From: Sphingopyxis fribergensis
GTDB taxonomy: Bacteria; Pseudomonadota; Alphaproteobacteria; Sphingomonadales; Sphingomonadaceae
DNA length: 64,000 bases
Direction of reading: 5' to 3'
Assembly: GCF_000803645.1 (NCBI RefSeq)
Contig: NZ_CP009122.1
Coordinates: 1,216,501-1,280,500, forward strand
The position numbers and the translations under genes are program-made. Every line of letters starts with the position of its first letter. Positions within the stretch are counted from its first letter, which is position 1. Shown here one piece after another: positions 53,703 to 62,324 of this stretch. Under the pieces are notes generated by a model. That model made no database searches. It saw only the letters and a list, made by a program, of their open reading frames with translations, and had not been told where the DNA came from.

Positions 53703-53715
53703 ACTGCCTCCATTA

Positions 53716-53731
53716 ACTTAGTATTCTAAGT
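53716..53731. promoter_or_regulatory. Palindromic MarR-type operator before the LeuD-like gene
   Basis: ACTTAG-TATT-CTAAGT with perfect 6-bp arms, in the gap between the divergent LeuD-like gene and the MarR gene, so it may serve both. Confidence 0.7.
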
Positions 53732-53892
53732 AAATATGGGGATCGATCTTGTCCAACATAATCGCGGGGTTGGGATGACGCCGCGATGCAAGATGGCGAT
53801 GAAGATAGTTGCCGCGCGAATCTTCGCGTCCTAAGGTTCGCACTTGCGCAGGTCGGCGCCCGACGCCGGGGACCGCGACAGGGGAACAGGAT

Positions 53893-54399
53893 TTGGCAAA
53901 GAAATCACAGGATTACCGGCATCCCGCCGAATATTACACCGATCCTGAAAACAGCATCGGTTATCTGGCGCGCGTCGTCTTCCGATCCTTTTCGCGGCTG
54001 CTCGAGCGCCGCACGCTGACGCATGATGTGTCGGCGGGACAGTGGCGGTTCCTCCGCCAGCTGTGGCGCGAAGATGGGATCACCCAGCGCGAACTCAGCG
54101 AACGCGTCGGGATGCGCGAGCCTACGACGGTAGTCGCACTGAAGGGACTCGAAAAGGCCGGACTGATCACGCGCAAGAAAACGACCGACGACCGCCGTAA
54201 GACCTTCATCCACCTGACTCCGCACGCCAAGAAGCTCGAACTGATCCTTGCGCCGATGAATGCCGAGATTCACGAGATCGCGACCAAGGGCATGACCGAC
54301 GAGGAGGTCGAGGTGCTGCAGGGGCTGATGCGCCGCGTCATCGACAATCTCGGCGATGAGACGCGCAAGCTGGCGGTGCTGTCCGACATCAAGGCTTGA
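53893..54399 (+). CDS. MarR-family transcriptional regulator
   Basis: 168 residues if started at the TTG at 53893 (GGGGAACAGGA upstream); an ATG-like start at 53809 would add 28 residues with no family match. The winged helix spans about residues 45-125: SAGQWRFLRQLWREDGITQRELSERVGMREPTTVVALKGLEKAGLITRKKTTDDRRKTFIHLTPHAKKLE. MarR dimers usually repress catabolic genes until an aromatic acid or acyl-CoA ligand releases them. It is the prime candidate to bind the five TTAG-N4-CTAA palindromes in this region, one of which lies directly upstream of it. Confidence 0.88.
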   Translation: MAKKSQDYRHPAEYYTDPENSIGYLARVVFRSFSRLLERRTLTHDVSAGQWRFLRQLWREDGITQRELSERVGMREPTTVVALKGLEKAGLITRKKTTDDRRKTFIHLTPHAKKLELILAPMNAEIHEIATKGMTDEEVEVLQGLMRRVIDNLGDETRKLAVLSDIKA

Positions 54400-54432
54400 T
54401 CGCTTGCAATTTGCCGATCATCCGAACAATAG

Positions 54433-54446
54433 GTTAGTATTCTAAC
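54433..54446. promoter_or_regulatory. Palindromic MarR-type operator before the FMN reductase gene
   Basis: GTTAG-TATT-CTAAC, perfect 5-bp arms, 20 bases before the ATG at 54466 and close to its ribosome site, where a bound repressor would block transcription. Confidence 0.7.
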
Positions 54447-54465
54447 TATATTGCCCGGAGGGAAT

Positions 54466-55041
54466 ATGACCAGCATCGCCGTTATCGTGGGCAGCACGCG
54501 CGAGGGATCGTTCAACCGCGCACTGGGCGAGCTCGCCGCGGGCCGCCTCGAATCTCGAGGCGCGAACGTGACGCGGGTCGACCTCGCGGCGTTCGATCTA
54601 CCGCTCTATTCGGCGGCGCTGGAGGCGAATGCATTTCCGCCCGATGCTTTGAAGCTCAAGGCGCTGTTCGCCGCACAGGACGGGCTGCTGTTCGTCTCGC
54701 CCGAGTATAATGGCTCGCTTTCGCCCCTGCTCAAGAACGCGATCGACTGGGCATCGCGCCCGACCGGCGACGAGAGTCTTGTCGCGCTCACCGCCTATCG
54801 CGGCAAGCCGGCGGCGATCATGTCGGCATCGATCAGCCCCTTCGGCGGGCTACGCGGGCTGATGCACTTGCGCCAGATCTTGTCGACGATCCAGATGCTG
54901 GTGATCCCCGAACAGGTCGTGGTGCCGAACGCGCACGCGGCGTTTGCCGAGGATGGCAGTTTGAAGGAGGCGCTGCCGGCGTCGCTCGTCGAGATGACGG
55001 CCGGACGGTTGATCGCCGTCGCAAAGGCGCTGACGGCTTAA
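54466..55041 (+). CDS. NADPH-dependent FMN reductase family protein
   Basis: 191 residues from the ATG at 54466 (GGAGGGAAT in front). Flavodoxin-like fold: IAVIVGSTREGSFNRALGELAAGRL (phosphate loop for FMN), LFVSPEYNGSLSPLLKNAIDWASR, and KPAAIMSASISPFGGLRGLMHLRQILSTI. Relatives reduce FMN, quinones, azo dyes or chromate with NAD(P)H. In this regulon it could supply reduced flavin to a monooxygenase encoded elsewhere, or reduce a quinone intermediate. Its stop overlaps the convergent MarR gene by four bases. Confidence 0.9.
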   Translation: MTSIAVIVGSTREGSFNRALGELAAGRLESRGANVTRVDLAAFDLPLYSAALEANAFPPDALKLKALFAAQDGLLFVSPEYNGSLSPLLKNAIDWASRPTGDESLVALTAYRGKPAAIMSASISPFGGLRGLMHLRQILSTIQMLVIPEQVVVPNAHAAFAEDGSLKEALPASLVEMTAGRLIAVAKALTA

Positions 55042-55496
55042 GCGCCGCGCCGCCGTGGCGCCGGGACGTCGCGGACGATATTGTCGCCCCAGTCGGCCTC
55101 GAGCGCGGCAAGCAGTGCATCGAACTTGTCCTGCCCGAGCACCGCGGCGATTTGCGTGGTGAGCGCGTCCATCGAACGCTGTGCATCCTTGCGCATACGG
55201 GCGCCGAGATCGGTCAGCGAGACGATCATGTGGCGGCGGTCGGCGGGGTCGACCTCCAACTGCACGATGCCGAGCTTCACCATCTGGTTGATCGTGCTGT
55301 GGATCGCCTGCCGCGAGACGCCGAGGTTGCGGGCGATGTCCGACGGGCGCACGATGCCGCTGACGATATTGGTCATCACCATCGATTGCGGACGGTTGAC
55401 GTCGGGCCAGCCATGATCGTGGAGCCGCGCCTGCAGCCCTTCGTCGAGCCAGCAGAAACGCTGGAAAAGGGCGATGATAAGCTGATTCGTGCGCAT
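55038..55496 (-). CDS. Second MarR-family transcriptional regulator
   Basis: 152 residues. The winged helix is seen in PQSMVMTNIVSGIVRPSDIARNLGVSRQAIHSTINQMVKLGIVQLEVDPADRRHMIVSLTDLGARMRKDA. It is clearly different from the first MarR gene. It diverges from the acyl-CoA ligase operon (about 150 bases between starts, with the palindrome at 55601 in between) and is convergent with the FMN reductase gene. It may control the ligase operon or itself. Confidence 0.9.
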   Translation of the reverse strand: MRTNQLIIALFQRFCWLDEGLQARLHDHGWPDVNRPQSMVMTNIVSGIVRPSDIARNLGVSRQAIHSTINQMVKLGIVQLEVDPADRRHMIVSLTDLGARMRKDAQRSMDALTTQIAAVLGQDKFDALLAALEADWGDNIVRDVPAPRRRGA

Positions 55497-55600
55497 ATGA
55501 CGCTTTGATTTGCCCCTGGTGCCCGCGGAGTGCCGACGGCGCCACGCTAGAAGAGCGAGACGGGCGAAGCAAGGCAGAGCGGCGTTGCAAAGGCAAAATG

Positions 55601-55614
55601 CTTAGTATACTATC
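55601..55614. promoter_or_regulatory. MarR-type operator before the acyl-CoA ligase operon
   Basis: CTTAG-TATA-CTATC. The inner 10 bases TAGTATACTA are a perfect palindrome. The site lies 30 bases before the start at 55644. Confidence 0.65.
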
Positions 55615-55643
55615 TATTGCAACGAGAATGGAGAGAGGGCCGC

Positions 55644-57278
55644 ATGGACGGGTTGATGCAGAATGTGCCGCTGACGGTCGACCGGATCATCGATCATGCC
55701 GCCAACTGGCACGGCGCGCGCGAGATCGTGTCGCGCGATGCCGAGGGGCGCGTCGCGCGGTCGACCTATGCCGATGTCCACGCCGACGCAAAGCGCGTGT
55801 CGAACGCGCTCGCCGCGGAAGGAATCAAGCCCGGCGACCGCGTCGCGACGATGGCGTGGAACGGCGCGCGGCACCTCGCGGCCTGGTATGGAGCCGCGGG
55901 GATGGGGGCGGTGCTCCACACACTCAACCCGCGGCTGTTCCTCGAACAGATTGCCTATATCGCGAACCATGCCGGCGACCGGCTGTTAATTGCCGACCCG
56001 GCGATCGCCGACCTCGTCGAGGAACTGTTGCCGCAAGTGCCGTCGATCGAAAAGGTGATCTTTTTCTGCGATCGCGCTTCATTGCCGCAGACGAGCTTTG
56101 AGGCGGTCGCCTTTGACGACTGGATCGCGGGACAGTCGGCGGAATATCACTGGGGCGCCTTCGAAGAAAATGCCGCCTGCGGGCTTTGCTACACCAGCGG
56201 CACCACGGGCAATCCCAAGGGGGTGCTCTATTCGCATCGCTCCAATTACATCCACGCGCTGATGACGCTGCAGCGGGACGCGCTTGCACTTTCGGCGCGC
56301 GACACGGTGCTGCTTGTCGTGCCGATGTATCACGCCAACGCGTGGGGCGTCGTCTATTCGGCGCCCGCGGTCGGCGCGAAGCTGGTGCTGCCGGGGCAGC
56401 GGATGGACGGCGAATCCATCTATAATCTGATCGAGCAGGAGGGCGTCACCTATTCCGCCGCCGTGCCAACCGTGTGGCAAATGTTGCTGCAATATATGCA
56501 GGAAAACAGCAAACGCTTCACGACATTGGAGCGCGTGACGATCGGCGGATCGGCGTGCCCCGAATCGATCATTCGCACCTTCCGCGATGATTATAGCGTC
56601 GACGTCATCCAGGGCTGGGGCATGACCGAAACCTCGCCGCTCGGCACCGTGTCGGTGCCCAATGCGTCGGTTGCTGCGAAGTCCGATGCCGAGCAGATGG
56701 CCTATAAGCTGAAGCAAGGCCGGCTGCTCTGCGGGCTCGAAATGAAGCTGGTCGACGATTCCGGCAATCGCCTGCCGCATGACGGCAAGACGCCGGGACG
56801 GCTGATGGTGAAGGGGCCGACGATCGCGGGTGCTTATTATGGCGGCGAGGGCGGCGAGGTGCTCGACAGTGAGGGGTTTTTCGACACCGGCGACGTCAGT
56901 ACGATCGATGCCGAAGGCTATATGCAGATCACCGACCGCGCCAAGGACGTGGTAAAGTCGGGCGGCGAGTGGATCAGCTCGATCGAGATCGAGAATATCG
57001 CGATGGGGCACGATGCGGTCGCCAATGCCGCCGTCGTCGGTGTCGCGCACCCGAAATGGGACGAACGGCCGATCCTGCTGTGCCAGCTCAATGCAGGGGC
57101 GAGCGCCTGCGCCGACGATCTCAAATCCTATCTTGAGGGCAAAATCGCAAAATGGTGGATGCCCGACGATGTGCTCTTCGTCGAAGAAATCCCGCTCGGC
57201 CCAACGGGAAAGATCGACAAGAAAGCCATTCGCGCGGGGCTAGAGGGGTATGAATTGCCCTTCGACGCCACACGCTGA
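55644..57278 (+). CDS. Acyl-CoA synthetase (AMP-forming, FadD/medium-long-chain type)
   Basis: 544 residues from the ATG at 55644, with GAGAGAGGG upstream. ANL motifs are complete: [12 protein letters not shown] (P-loop), [59 protein letters not shown], and the catalytic Lys in [13 protein letters not shown]. It activates a carboxylic acid to its CoA thioester through an acyl-AMP. It opens the operon 55644-62324. A second ligase follows at 63455, so two different acids, or two stages, may be activated. Confidence 0.92.
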   Translation: MDGLMQNVPLTVDRIIDHAANWHGAREIVSRDAEGRVARSTYADVHADAKRVSNALAAEGIKPGDRVATMAWNGARHLAAWYGAAGMGAVLHTLNPRLFLEQIAYIANHAGDRLLIADPAIADLVEELLPQVPSIEKVIFFCDRASLPQTSFEAVAFDDWIAGQSAEYHWGAFEENAACGLCYTSGTTGNPKGVLYSHRSNYIHALMTLQRDALALSARDTVLLVVPMYHANAWGVVYSAPAVGAKLVLPGQRMDGESIYNLIEQEGVTYSAAVPTVWQMLLQYMQENSKRFTTLERVTIGGSACPESIIRTFRDDYSVDVIQGWGMTETSPLGTVSVPNASVAAKSDAEQMAYKLKQGRLLCGLEMKLVDDSGNRLPHDGKTPGRLMVKGPTIAGAYYGGEGGEVLDSEGFFDTGDVSTIDAEGYMQITDRAKDVVKSGGEWISSIEIENIAMGHDAVANAAVVGVAHPKWDERPILLCQLNAGASACADDLKSYLEGKIAKWWMPDDVLFVEEIPLGPTGKIDKKAIRAGLEGYELPFDATR

Positions 57279-57301
57279 TACCAACGAAAACAGGAGAGAC
57301 A

Positions 57302-58432
57302 ATGATGGACCCGAACGGGATCGAGGGACTGGGCGCGCAATTTATCGGGCGTGGGTCGCCGACGGCGCCGCGCATTCAGGCGGGCGGGCACCCGTGTCAG
57401 GGCATCTACTGGACGGAAAGCGGCAAGCGTCCGAAGATCGCGATCATTGCGACCCACTATAATGTCGATTTCTCCGAACATTATATCGCCCCCTATTTCG
57501 CGCGGCAGGGCTTTGGTTTCCTTGGCTGGAACACGCGCTATCGCGGGTTCGAAGATCAGTTCCTGCTCGAACATGCGGTGCTCGATATCGGCGTCGGCAT
57601 GAAATGGCTGAAAGAAGAGGCCGGGGTAGAGCAGATCGTCATCCTTGGCAATTCGGGCGGCGGGTCGCTGATGGGTGCTTATCAGGCCGAGGCGATCGCG
57701 CCGACGCTGACCGACCGACTGCCGGCGGTGGGTCAGGATGCGCTGGCACAGATGATCAAGGGTGATCTCTACATCAGCTTCAACGCGCATCAGGGGCGTC
57801 CCGAAGTGCTGACCGACTGGATGGACGCGTCGGTGATCGACGAGAATGACCCGACGCTGGCCGATCCCGAACTCGATCCGTTCAACCTCGACAATGGGCC
57901 GCCCTATTCGGACGCCTTCATCACAAAATATCGCGCCGCGCAGCGCGCCCGCAACCAGCGCATCACCGACTGGGCAAAGGCCGAGCTCAAGCGTCTGAAC
58001 GATGCGGGCATCCCCGACCGCATCTTTCCGATGTTTCGTTGCTGGGGCGATATCCGCTGCGTCGATCCGGCGATCGACCCGTCGGACCGCAAGCCCAACT
58101 GGTGCTATCGCGGCGACCCCGCGACCGCGAACCGCACCCCGAGTATCGGCCGCGCCAATACGATCAAGACGTGGCTCAATATGTGGAGCCTCGAAACCTC
58201 GCCGTGCCAGGGCCAACCGCATCTCGCGAAGCACGATACCCCTGCACTAGTCGTGCAGGGGCTGGCCGATACGGGCGTCTTCCCAAGCGATGCGCGCAAG
58301 ATTTTCGACTTTCTCGGCTCGACCGACAAAAAGATCGAACTGATCCCCGGCGCGCATTATTTCGAGGATTCGATTGAAGAGCGCCAGAATGCCGCCGATC
58401 TTGTTGGCGCTTGGATACGGGAGAAGCTCTAG
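57302..58432 (+). CDS. Alpha/beta hydrolase of unassigned substrate
   Basis: 376 residues; AGGAGAG precedes the double ATG at 57302/57305. Fold features: KIAIIATHYNVDFSEHYIAPYFARQGFGFLGWNTRYRG and the nucleophile elbow GNSGGG with Ser118; DTPALVVQGLADTGVF carries the acid and PGAHYFED the His. A long insertion (about 130-290, NEDPTLADPELDPFNLDNGPPYSD and Cys/Trp-rich MFRCWGDIRCVDP) caps the active site. No signal peptide. It could be an esterase, lactonase or thioesterase acting on the ligase product. One base separates it from the kinase gene. Confidence 0.85.
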   Translation: MMDPNGIEGLGAQFIGRGSPTAPRIQAGGHPCQGIYWTESGKRPKIAIIATHYNVDFSEHYIAPYFARQGFGFLGWNTRYRGFEDQFLLEHAVLDIGVGMKWLKEEAGVEQIVILGNSGGGSLMGAYQAEAIAPTLTDRLPAVGQDALAQMIKGDLYISFNAHQGRPEVLTDWMDASVIDENDPTLADPELDPFNLDNGPPYSDAFITKYRAAQRARNQRITDWAKAELKRLNDAGIPDRIFPMFRCWGDIRCVDPAIDPSDRKPNWCYRGDPATANRTPSIGRANTIKTWLNMWSLETSPCQGQPHLAKHDTPALVVQGLADTGVFPSDARKIFDFLGSTDKKIELIPGAHYFEDSIEERQNAADLVGAWIREKL

Positions 58433-58433
58433 C

Positions 58434-59414
58434 GTGACGGCCGACGCCGACATAGTCGCAGAATTGCGGGCCGCCCGGCTGGTGGGCGAGGGCGATGTCG
58501 TCCTTGAACCGCTAACCGGCGGCGTGTCATGCGACGTCTGGAAGGTCGAGACGCCGTTGGGCCCGATCGTCGTCAAGCGTCCGCTGCCGCGACTGCGTGT
58601 CGCCGCTGAATGGCTGGCTCCGGTCGAGCGCGGAGTCAGCGAGGTCCGCTGGCTCCGCCGCGCACGCGGCGTCGACCCCCGCCTCGCGCCCGAGGTGTTG
58701 GCCGAACTGCCAACGGGTCATGCTTTCGCGATGCGCTTCCTACCCGGCTGCCCGGTCTGGAAGGACGAGCTGATGGCGGGCCGCGTCGACATCGACTTTG
58801 CTACACAGGTGGGGCAGGGCATCGCTGCGGTTCATGCCGCGACCGCGCATAGCGAAACCGACCGCGCTGCCTTCCCTAACGACGAGATGTTCCGCGCGCT
58901 GCGCGTCGATCCTTTTCTGCTTTATGTTGCGCGGCATGACGCCGTCTTGGCGTCGGCCCTGATCGCGCTCGCCGACGATCTGGTGTCGCGCAAGATCGCG
59001 CTCGTCCACGGCGACGTCAGCCCCAAGAATATCCTTGTCGGCCCCGACGGGCCCGTGTTCCTTGACGCAGAGTGCGCCGCTTACGGCGATCCAGCGTTCG
59101 ATCTCTCTTTCTGCACGACGCATTTGTTGATCAAGGCGGTGTGGCTGGACGATGCGCGATTGACGCAAGCCGCGACGGCGCTCGTCGATGCGTATCGGGC
59201 GGGGATCGACTGGGAAGACGCCGGCGGACTGCTGCTCCGCGCCGGCAAGCTGACCGCGGCGCTGCTGCTCGCCCGGGTCGAGGGCAAGTCGCCCGCGCCC
59301 TATCTGACCGATCCCGAACATAAGCGCTTTGTGTGCGACCAGGCGCGCGAACTGATCCTTGCGTCGCAGCCACTCGACGCGCTGGTGACCAACTGGAAAA
59401 GGACCCTTACATGA
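58434..59414 (+). CDS. APH/choline-kinase-fold small-molecule phosphotransferase
   Basis: 326 residues from the GTG at 58434 (GGGAGAAG upstream). The kinase core shows PLTGGVSCDVWKVETPLGPIVVKRPLPRL (ATP lobe with Lys), the catalytic loop HGDVSPKNILVG and the metal motif DAECAAYGDPAFDLSF. Families with this fold phosphorylate a hydroxyl of aminoglycosides, choline, homoserine, methylthioribose or fructosamines. Here it abuts an enolase homologue and a D-2-hydroxyacid dehydrogenase, so phosphorylation of a hydroxy acid made by the dehydrogenase is a plausible role (inference). The stop overlaps the enolase-like start. Confidence 0.85.
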   Translation: MTADADIVAELRAARLVGEGDVVLEPLTGGVSCDVWKVETPLGPIVVKRPLPRLRVAAEWLAPVERGVSEVRWLRRARGVDPRLAPEVLAELPTGHAFAMRFLPGCPVWKDELMAGRVDIDFATQVGQGIAAVHAATAHSETDRAAFPNDEMFRALRVDPFLLYVARHDAVLASALIALADDLVSRKIALVHGDVSPKNILVGPDGPVFLDAECAAYGDPAFDLSFCTTHLLIKAVWLDDARLTQAATALVDAYRAGIDWEDAGGLLLRAGKLTAALLLARVEGKSPAPYLTDPEHKRFVCDQARELILASQPLDALVTNWKRTLT

Positions 59415-60709
59415 CTTCGCGTATCGCCTCCGTCACCGGCCGCCAGATATGGGATTCGCGCGGCCGGCCCACCGTCGAGGCCGAGGTCGTACTCGAATCG
59501 GGCGCCGTCGGCCGCGCCATCGCGCCTGCAGGCGCCTCGCGCGGGGCGCATGAGGCGATCGACCTGCGCGACGGCGGGTGGGCGTTCGGCGGCTTTGGCG
59601 TCAATCGTGCGGTCGCGGGGATCGGCGCCGAGATCGCGGGGGCGGTCGCGGGCATGGATGCACGCGAACAGGCGACAGTCGACGCCGCGCTCTGCGCGCT
59701 CGACGGGACGCTGAACAAGGGGCGGCTGGGCGCCAATGCCGTGGTTGCGGTGTCGATGGCGGTTCTGCATGTGGCGGCGTCCGATGCGCGTGAGCCGCTC
59801 TGGCGCTATCTCGCCAACGGTCAAAAAGTCCACATTCCGCTCCCCGAAATCCAGATTTTCGGTGGCGGCGCGCATGCCGGGCGGCGCACCGATGTACAGG
59901 ATTTCATGATCATGTGCCCGAAGGCGGGAAGCTTCCGCCGCGCGCTCGAGATCACCGACGATGTCTATCGCGCTGCGGGCAGGCTGATGGAAGCGAAGGG
60001 GCCACTGTCGGGGGTCGCCGACGAAGGCGGCTGGTGGCCGAATTTCGCGTCGAACGAGGATGCGCTGGATACGCTGACGAAGGCGATTGAGGCGAGCGGG
60101 CACCGCGCGGGCGAGGATGTCTTCATCTCGCTGGATATCGCCGCGAACGAGCTGGGCGATGCCGATGGCTATCATCTCGCGCTCGACGACCGGCGGCTGT
60201 CGGGCGAGGAAATGGCGGCGCGCATTATCGAATGGACCAGGGCTTATCCGATCCTGTCGGTCGAGGATCCGGCAGGGCAGGACGACTGGACGACGATGGC
60301 GGCGGTGACTGCCGCGATCGGCGAGCACGTCCAGATCATCGGCGACGATGTCCTCGTCACCAACGCCGCGAGGGTCGAACGAGCGGGCGATGCCGGGGTG
60401 TGCAATGCCGCGCTGATCAAGGTCAATCAAGTCGGCACCGTCACCGAAGCGAAGGCCTCACTCGACGCCGCGGTCGCACGCGGCTGGGGCGCCATCGTCT
60501 CGGCGCGCTCGGGCGAGAGCGAGGATGTCACTATCGCGCACCTCGCGACGGGCTGGAACGCTGGGCAGTTGAAGGTGGGCAGCTTCACGCGGTCCGAACG
60601 CATGGCGAAGTGGAATGAGATGCTGCGGATCGAAGAAGCGATGGGCGGCGACGCCGTGTTCGCGGGCTTCTCGGCCTTTGCGGGATCGATAGGGGCCGTG
60701 CACGCATGA
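59411..60709 (+). CDS. Enolase (phosphopyruvate hydratase) paralogue
   Basis: 432 residues, same length as enolases, ATGA overlap on both sides. Conserved catalytic and Mg residues: DEGGWWP (Glu), SLDIAANE, SVEDP, IIGDD, ALIKVNQVGT (Lys) and AGQLKVGS..RSERMAKWNEMLRIEE. Departures from true enolases: the QEF motif is QDF (Asp164), HRSGE is ARSGE (Ala365 for the substrate-binding His), and SGAST is AGASR (Arg44). These change the substrate pocket while keeping the metal site. It probably removes water from a 2-phospho-3-hydroxy acid other than 2-phosphoglycerate. Enolase homologues with altered substrates are known (carboxy-PEP synthases). Confidence 0.85.
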   Translation: MTSRIASVTGRQIWDSRGRPTVEAEVVLESGAVGRAIAPAGASRGAHEAIDLRDGGWAFGGFGVNRAVAGIGAEIAGAVAGMDAREQATVDAALCALDGTLNKGRLGANAVVAVSMAVLHVAASDAREPLWRYLANGQKVHIPLPEIQIFGGGAHAGRRTDVQDFMIMCPKAGSFRRALEITDDVYRAAGRLMEAKGPLSGVADEGGWWPNFASNEDALDTLTKAIEASGHRAGEDVFISLDIAANELGDADGYHLALDDRRLSGEEMAARIIEWTRAYPILSVEDPAGQDDWTTMAAVTAAIGEHVQIIGDDVLVTNAARVERAGDAGVCNAALIKVNQVGTVTEAKASLDAAVARGWGAIVSARSGESEDVTIAHLATGWNAGQLKVGSFTRSERMAKWNEMLRIEEAMGGDAVFAGFSAFAGSIGAVHA

Positions 60710-61626
60710 TCGCGCTCCACGCCCGCCCGAGCCCCGGTTTCCGTGAGGCGGTCGATGCGGTGTTCGGCCCCGGCGTTGTCGTACATGTCGACGAGGCTGC
60801 CCCCCTCGATGACGTGACGGCAGAGATCACCGCGCTGCTTCATGTCCTCACTCCGGTCACGCCTGAATTCATCGCCTCGGCGCCGAAATTGAAGCTGATC
60901 CAGAAACTCGGCGTCGGTGTGAACACCATCGCGCTCGATGCCGCTCGCGACCACGGCGTTGCCGTCTGCAACATGCCGGGCACGAACAGCCAGGCGGTCG
61001 CCGAAATGGCGCTGGCGCTGATGATGGCGGCGCTGCGCCGTACCTGCTTCTTCGACGCGCGCACGCGGGCGGGCGAAGGATGGACCGCCGATCCGTCCGA
61101 ACTCGACAGCGTCGGGGAGATCGGGGGGCGGACCGTGGGACTCGTAGGGTTCGGCAATTCGGCGCAACTGCTTGCGCCGGTGCTCGCGGCGCTCGGGGCG
61201 AAGGTCGTCTATACCGCGCGCAATCGCCGCGATGGCCCCTATGAATATCGGCCATTCAATGATTTGATCGCCGAAGCCGATATCGTTTCGCTGCATATCC
61301 CGCTCACCGATGAGACCCGCGCTAGCGTCGATCCGTTCGCGATGAAGAAGGGCGCCGTGCTGGTGAACACCGCGAGGGGCGAACTCGTCGATCAGGCGCA
61401 ACTCGTTGCGGCATTGACCTCGGGCCATCTGCGCGGTGCCGGGCTCGATGTCTTCGCAGAAGAACCTCTGCCGCGCGGCAATCCGTTGCTCGGCCTGCCG
61501 GGCGTCGTCCTCGCGCCGCATATCGCGTGGCTGACGCCCGAAACGCTGGTGCGCAGCCTGACGGTTGCGCATGAAAATTGCCGCCGTCTGGTGGCGGGGG
61601 AAACCCTTCTTCATCAGGTGGTCTAA
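60706..61626 (+). CDS. D-isomer-specific 2-hydroxyacid dehydrogenase
   Basis: 306 residues. NAD-binding fold: GRTVGLVGFGNSAQLLAPVLAALG. Catalytic residues are the Arg in VNTARGELVDQ, Glu in DVFAEEPLP and His in LAPHIAWLT. Typical substrates are 2-keto acids such as hydroxypyruvate, glyoxylate or phenylpyruvate, reduced to D-2-hydroxy acids, or the reverse. ATGA overlap with the enolase-like gene and one-base overlap with the next gene place it in the kinase-enolase module. Confidence 0.9.
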   Translation: MIALHARPSPGFREAVDAVFGPGVVVHVDEAAPLDDVTAEITALLHVLTPVTPEFIASAPKLKLIQKLGVGVNTIALDAARDHGVAVCNMPGTNSQAVAEMALALMMAALRRTCFFDARTRAGEGWTADPSELDSVGEIGGRTVGLVGFGNSAQLLAPVLAALGAKVVYTARNRRDGPYEYRPFNDLIAEADIVSLHIPLTDETRASVDPFAMKKGAVLVNTARGELVDQAQLVAALTSGHLRGAGLDVFAEEPLPRGNPLLGLPGVVLAPHIAWLTPETLVRSLTVAHENCRRLVAGETLLHQVV

Positions 61627-62324
61627 TGTCGATTCCTATCGTTTTGATTACAGGTCAGCTTTTGACCAAAGCCGTATGGCAGCCGCTGCTCGACGCATGG
61701 ACCGATCGGGAGGTGATCGTCGCCGACAATCAAAGTGACGACACGATCGAGGGTTTTGCGCAGCGCCTGCTCGACAATGCGCCGCCGAAGTTCATCCTGA
61801 TCGCGCACGCGATGGGGGGCTTCGTCGCCTTCGAGGTCATGCGCCGCGCGCCCGAACGCGTTGCCAAGCTGGCGCTGATTTCGACGCTCGCCTCGGCCGA
61901 CGGCCCGGCGCAGACCGCGCGGCGGCAGGGCTATATCGACCTCGTTGAAAGCGGCCGGTTCGATCAGGTGGTCGAGGAACGCATCCCAATTCTCTTTCCC
62001 GAGGAAAAGCGCCGCGACGAGCGCCTTCTCGGCATTGCGCGGCAGATGGCGGCTGATACCGGCGCCGATACCTTCCTTACGCAGCAGCGCGCGATCATGG
62101 CACGCATCGACAGCCGCCCGCGGCTCGGCGAGATAAGGGTGCCGACCTTGCTGATATGGGGCGAGAAGGACGGCATCACCAGCCGCGCGCACCATGACGA
62201 GATTTTGGACGCGATTGCGGGGGCGCGGCTTGAAGTGATTCCCGGCGCCGGGCATCTGCCGACGGTTGAGGCGCCGGAATTGGTCTTGGCGCTGCTGACC
62301 GAGTTTATCGACGAATTAGGTTAG
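61626..62324 (+). CDS. Alpha/beta-hydrolase-fold protein with Ala at the nucleophile position
   Basis: 232 residues. The fold is normal: PIVLITGQLLTKAVWQPLLDAW, LISTLASADGPAQTARR, VPTLLIWGEKDGITSRAHHDEI (acid) and IPGAGHLPTVEAPE (His). The nucleophile elbow, normally G-x-S-x-G, reads AHAMGG with Ala62 in place of Ser. Hydrolysis by the usual serine route is thus impossible; non-nucleophilic mechanisms are known in this fold (for example cofactor-free dioxygenases and some lyases). It is the last gene of the operon; its stop overlaps that of the convergent MetE-like gene by nine bases. Confidence 0.85.
   Translation: MSIPIVLITGQLLTKAVWQPLLDAWTDREVIVADNQSDDTIEGFAQRLLDNAPPKFILIAHAMGGFVAFEVMRRAPERVAKLALISTLASADGPAQTARRQGYIDLVESGRFDQVVEERIPILFPEEKRRDERLLGIARQMAADTGADTFLTQQRAIMARIDSRPRLGEIRVPTLLIWGEKDGITSRAHHDEILDAIAGARLEVIPGAGHLPTVEAPELVLALLTEFIDELG

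Noticed and set aside
59411..60709. Enolase gene as the housekeeping glycolytic enolase
   Set aside because: Three active-site substitutions and its position in a catabolic operon speak against it.
57302..62324. Phosphonate/phosphinothricin-type biosynthesis, suggested by an enolase homologue plus an aconitase-family enzyme
   Set aside because: No PEP phosphonomutase, phosphonopyruvate decarboxylase or peptide synthetase gene is visible in the window.
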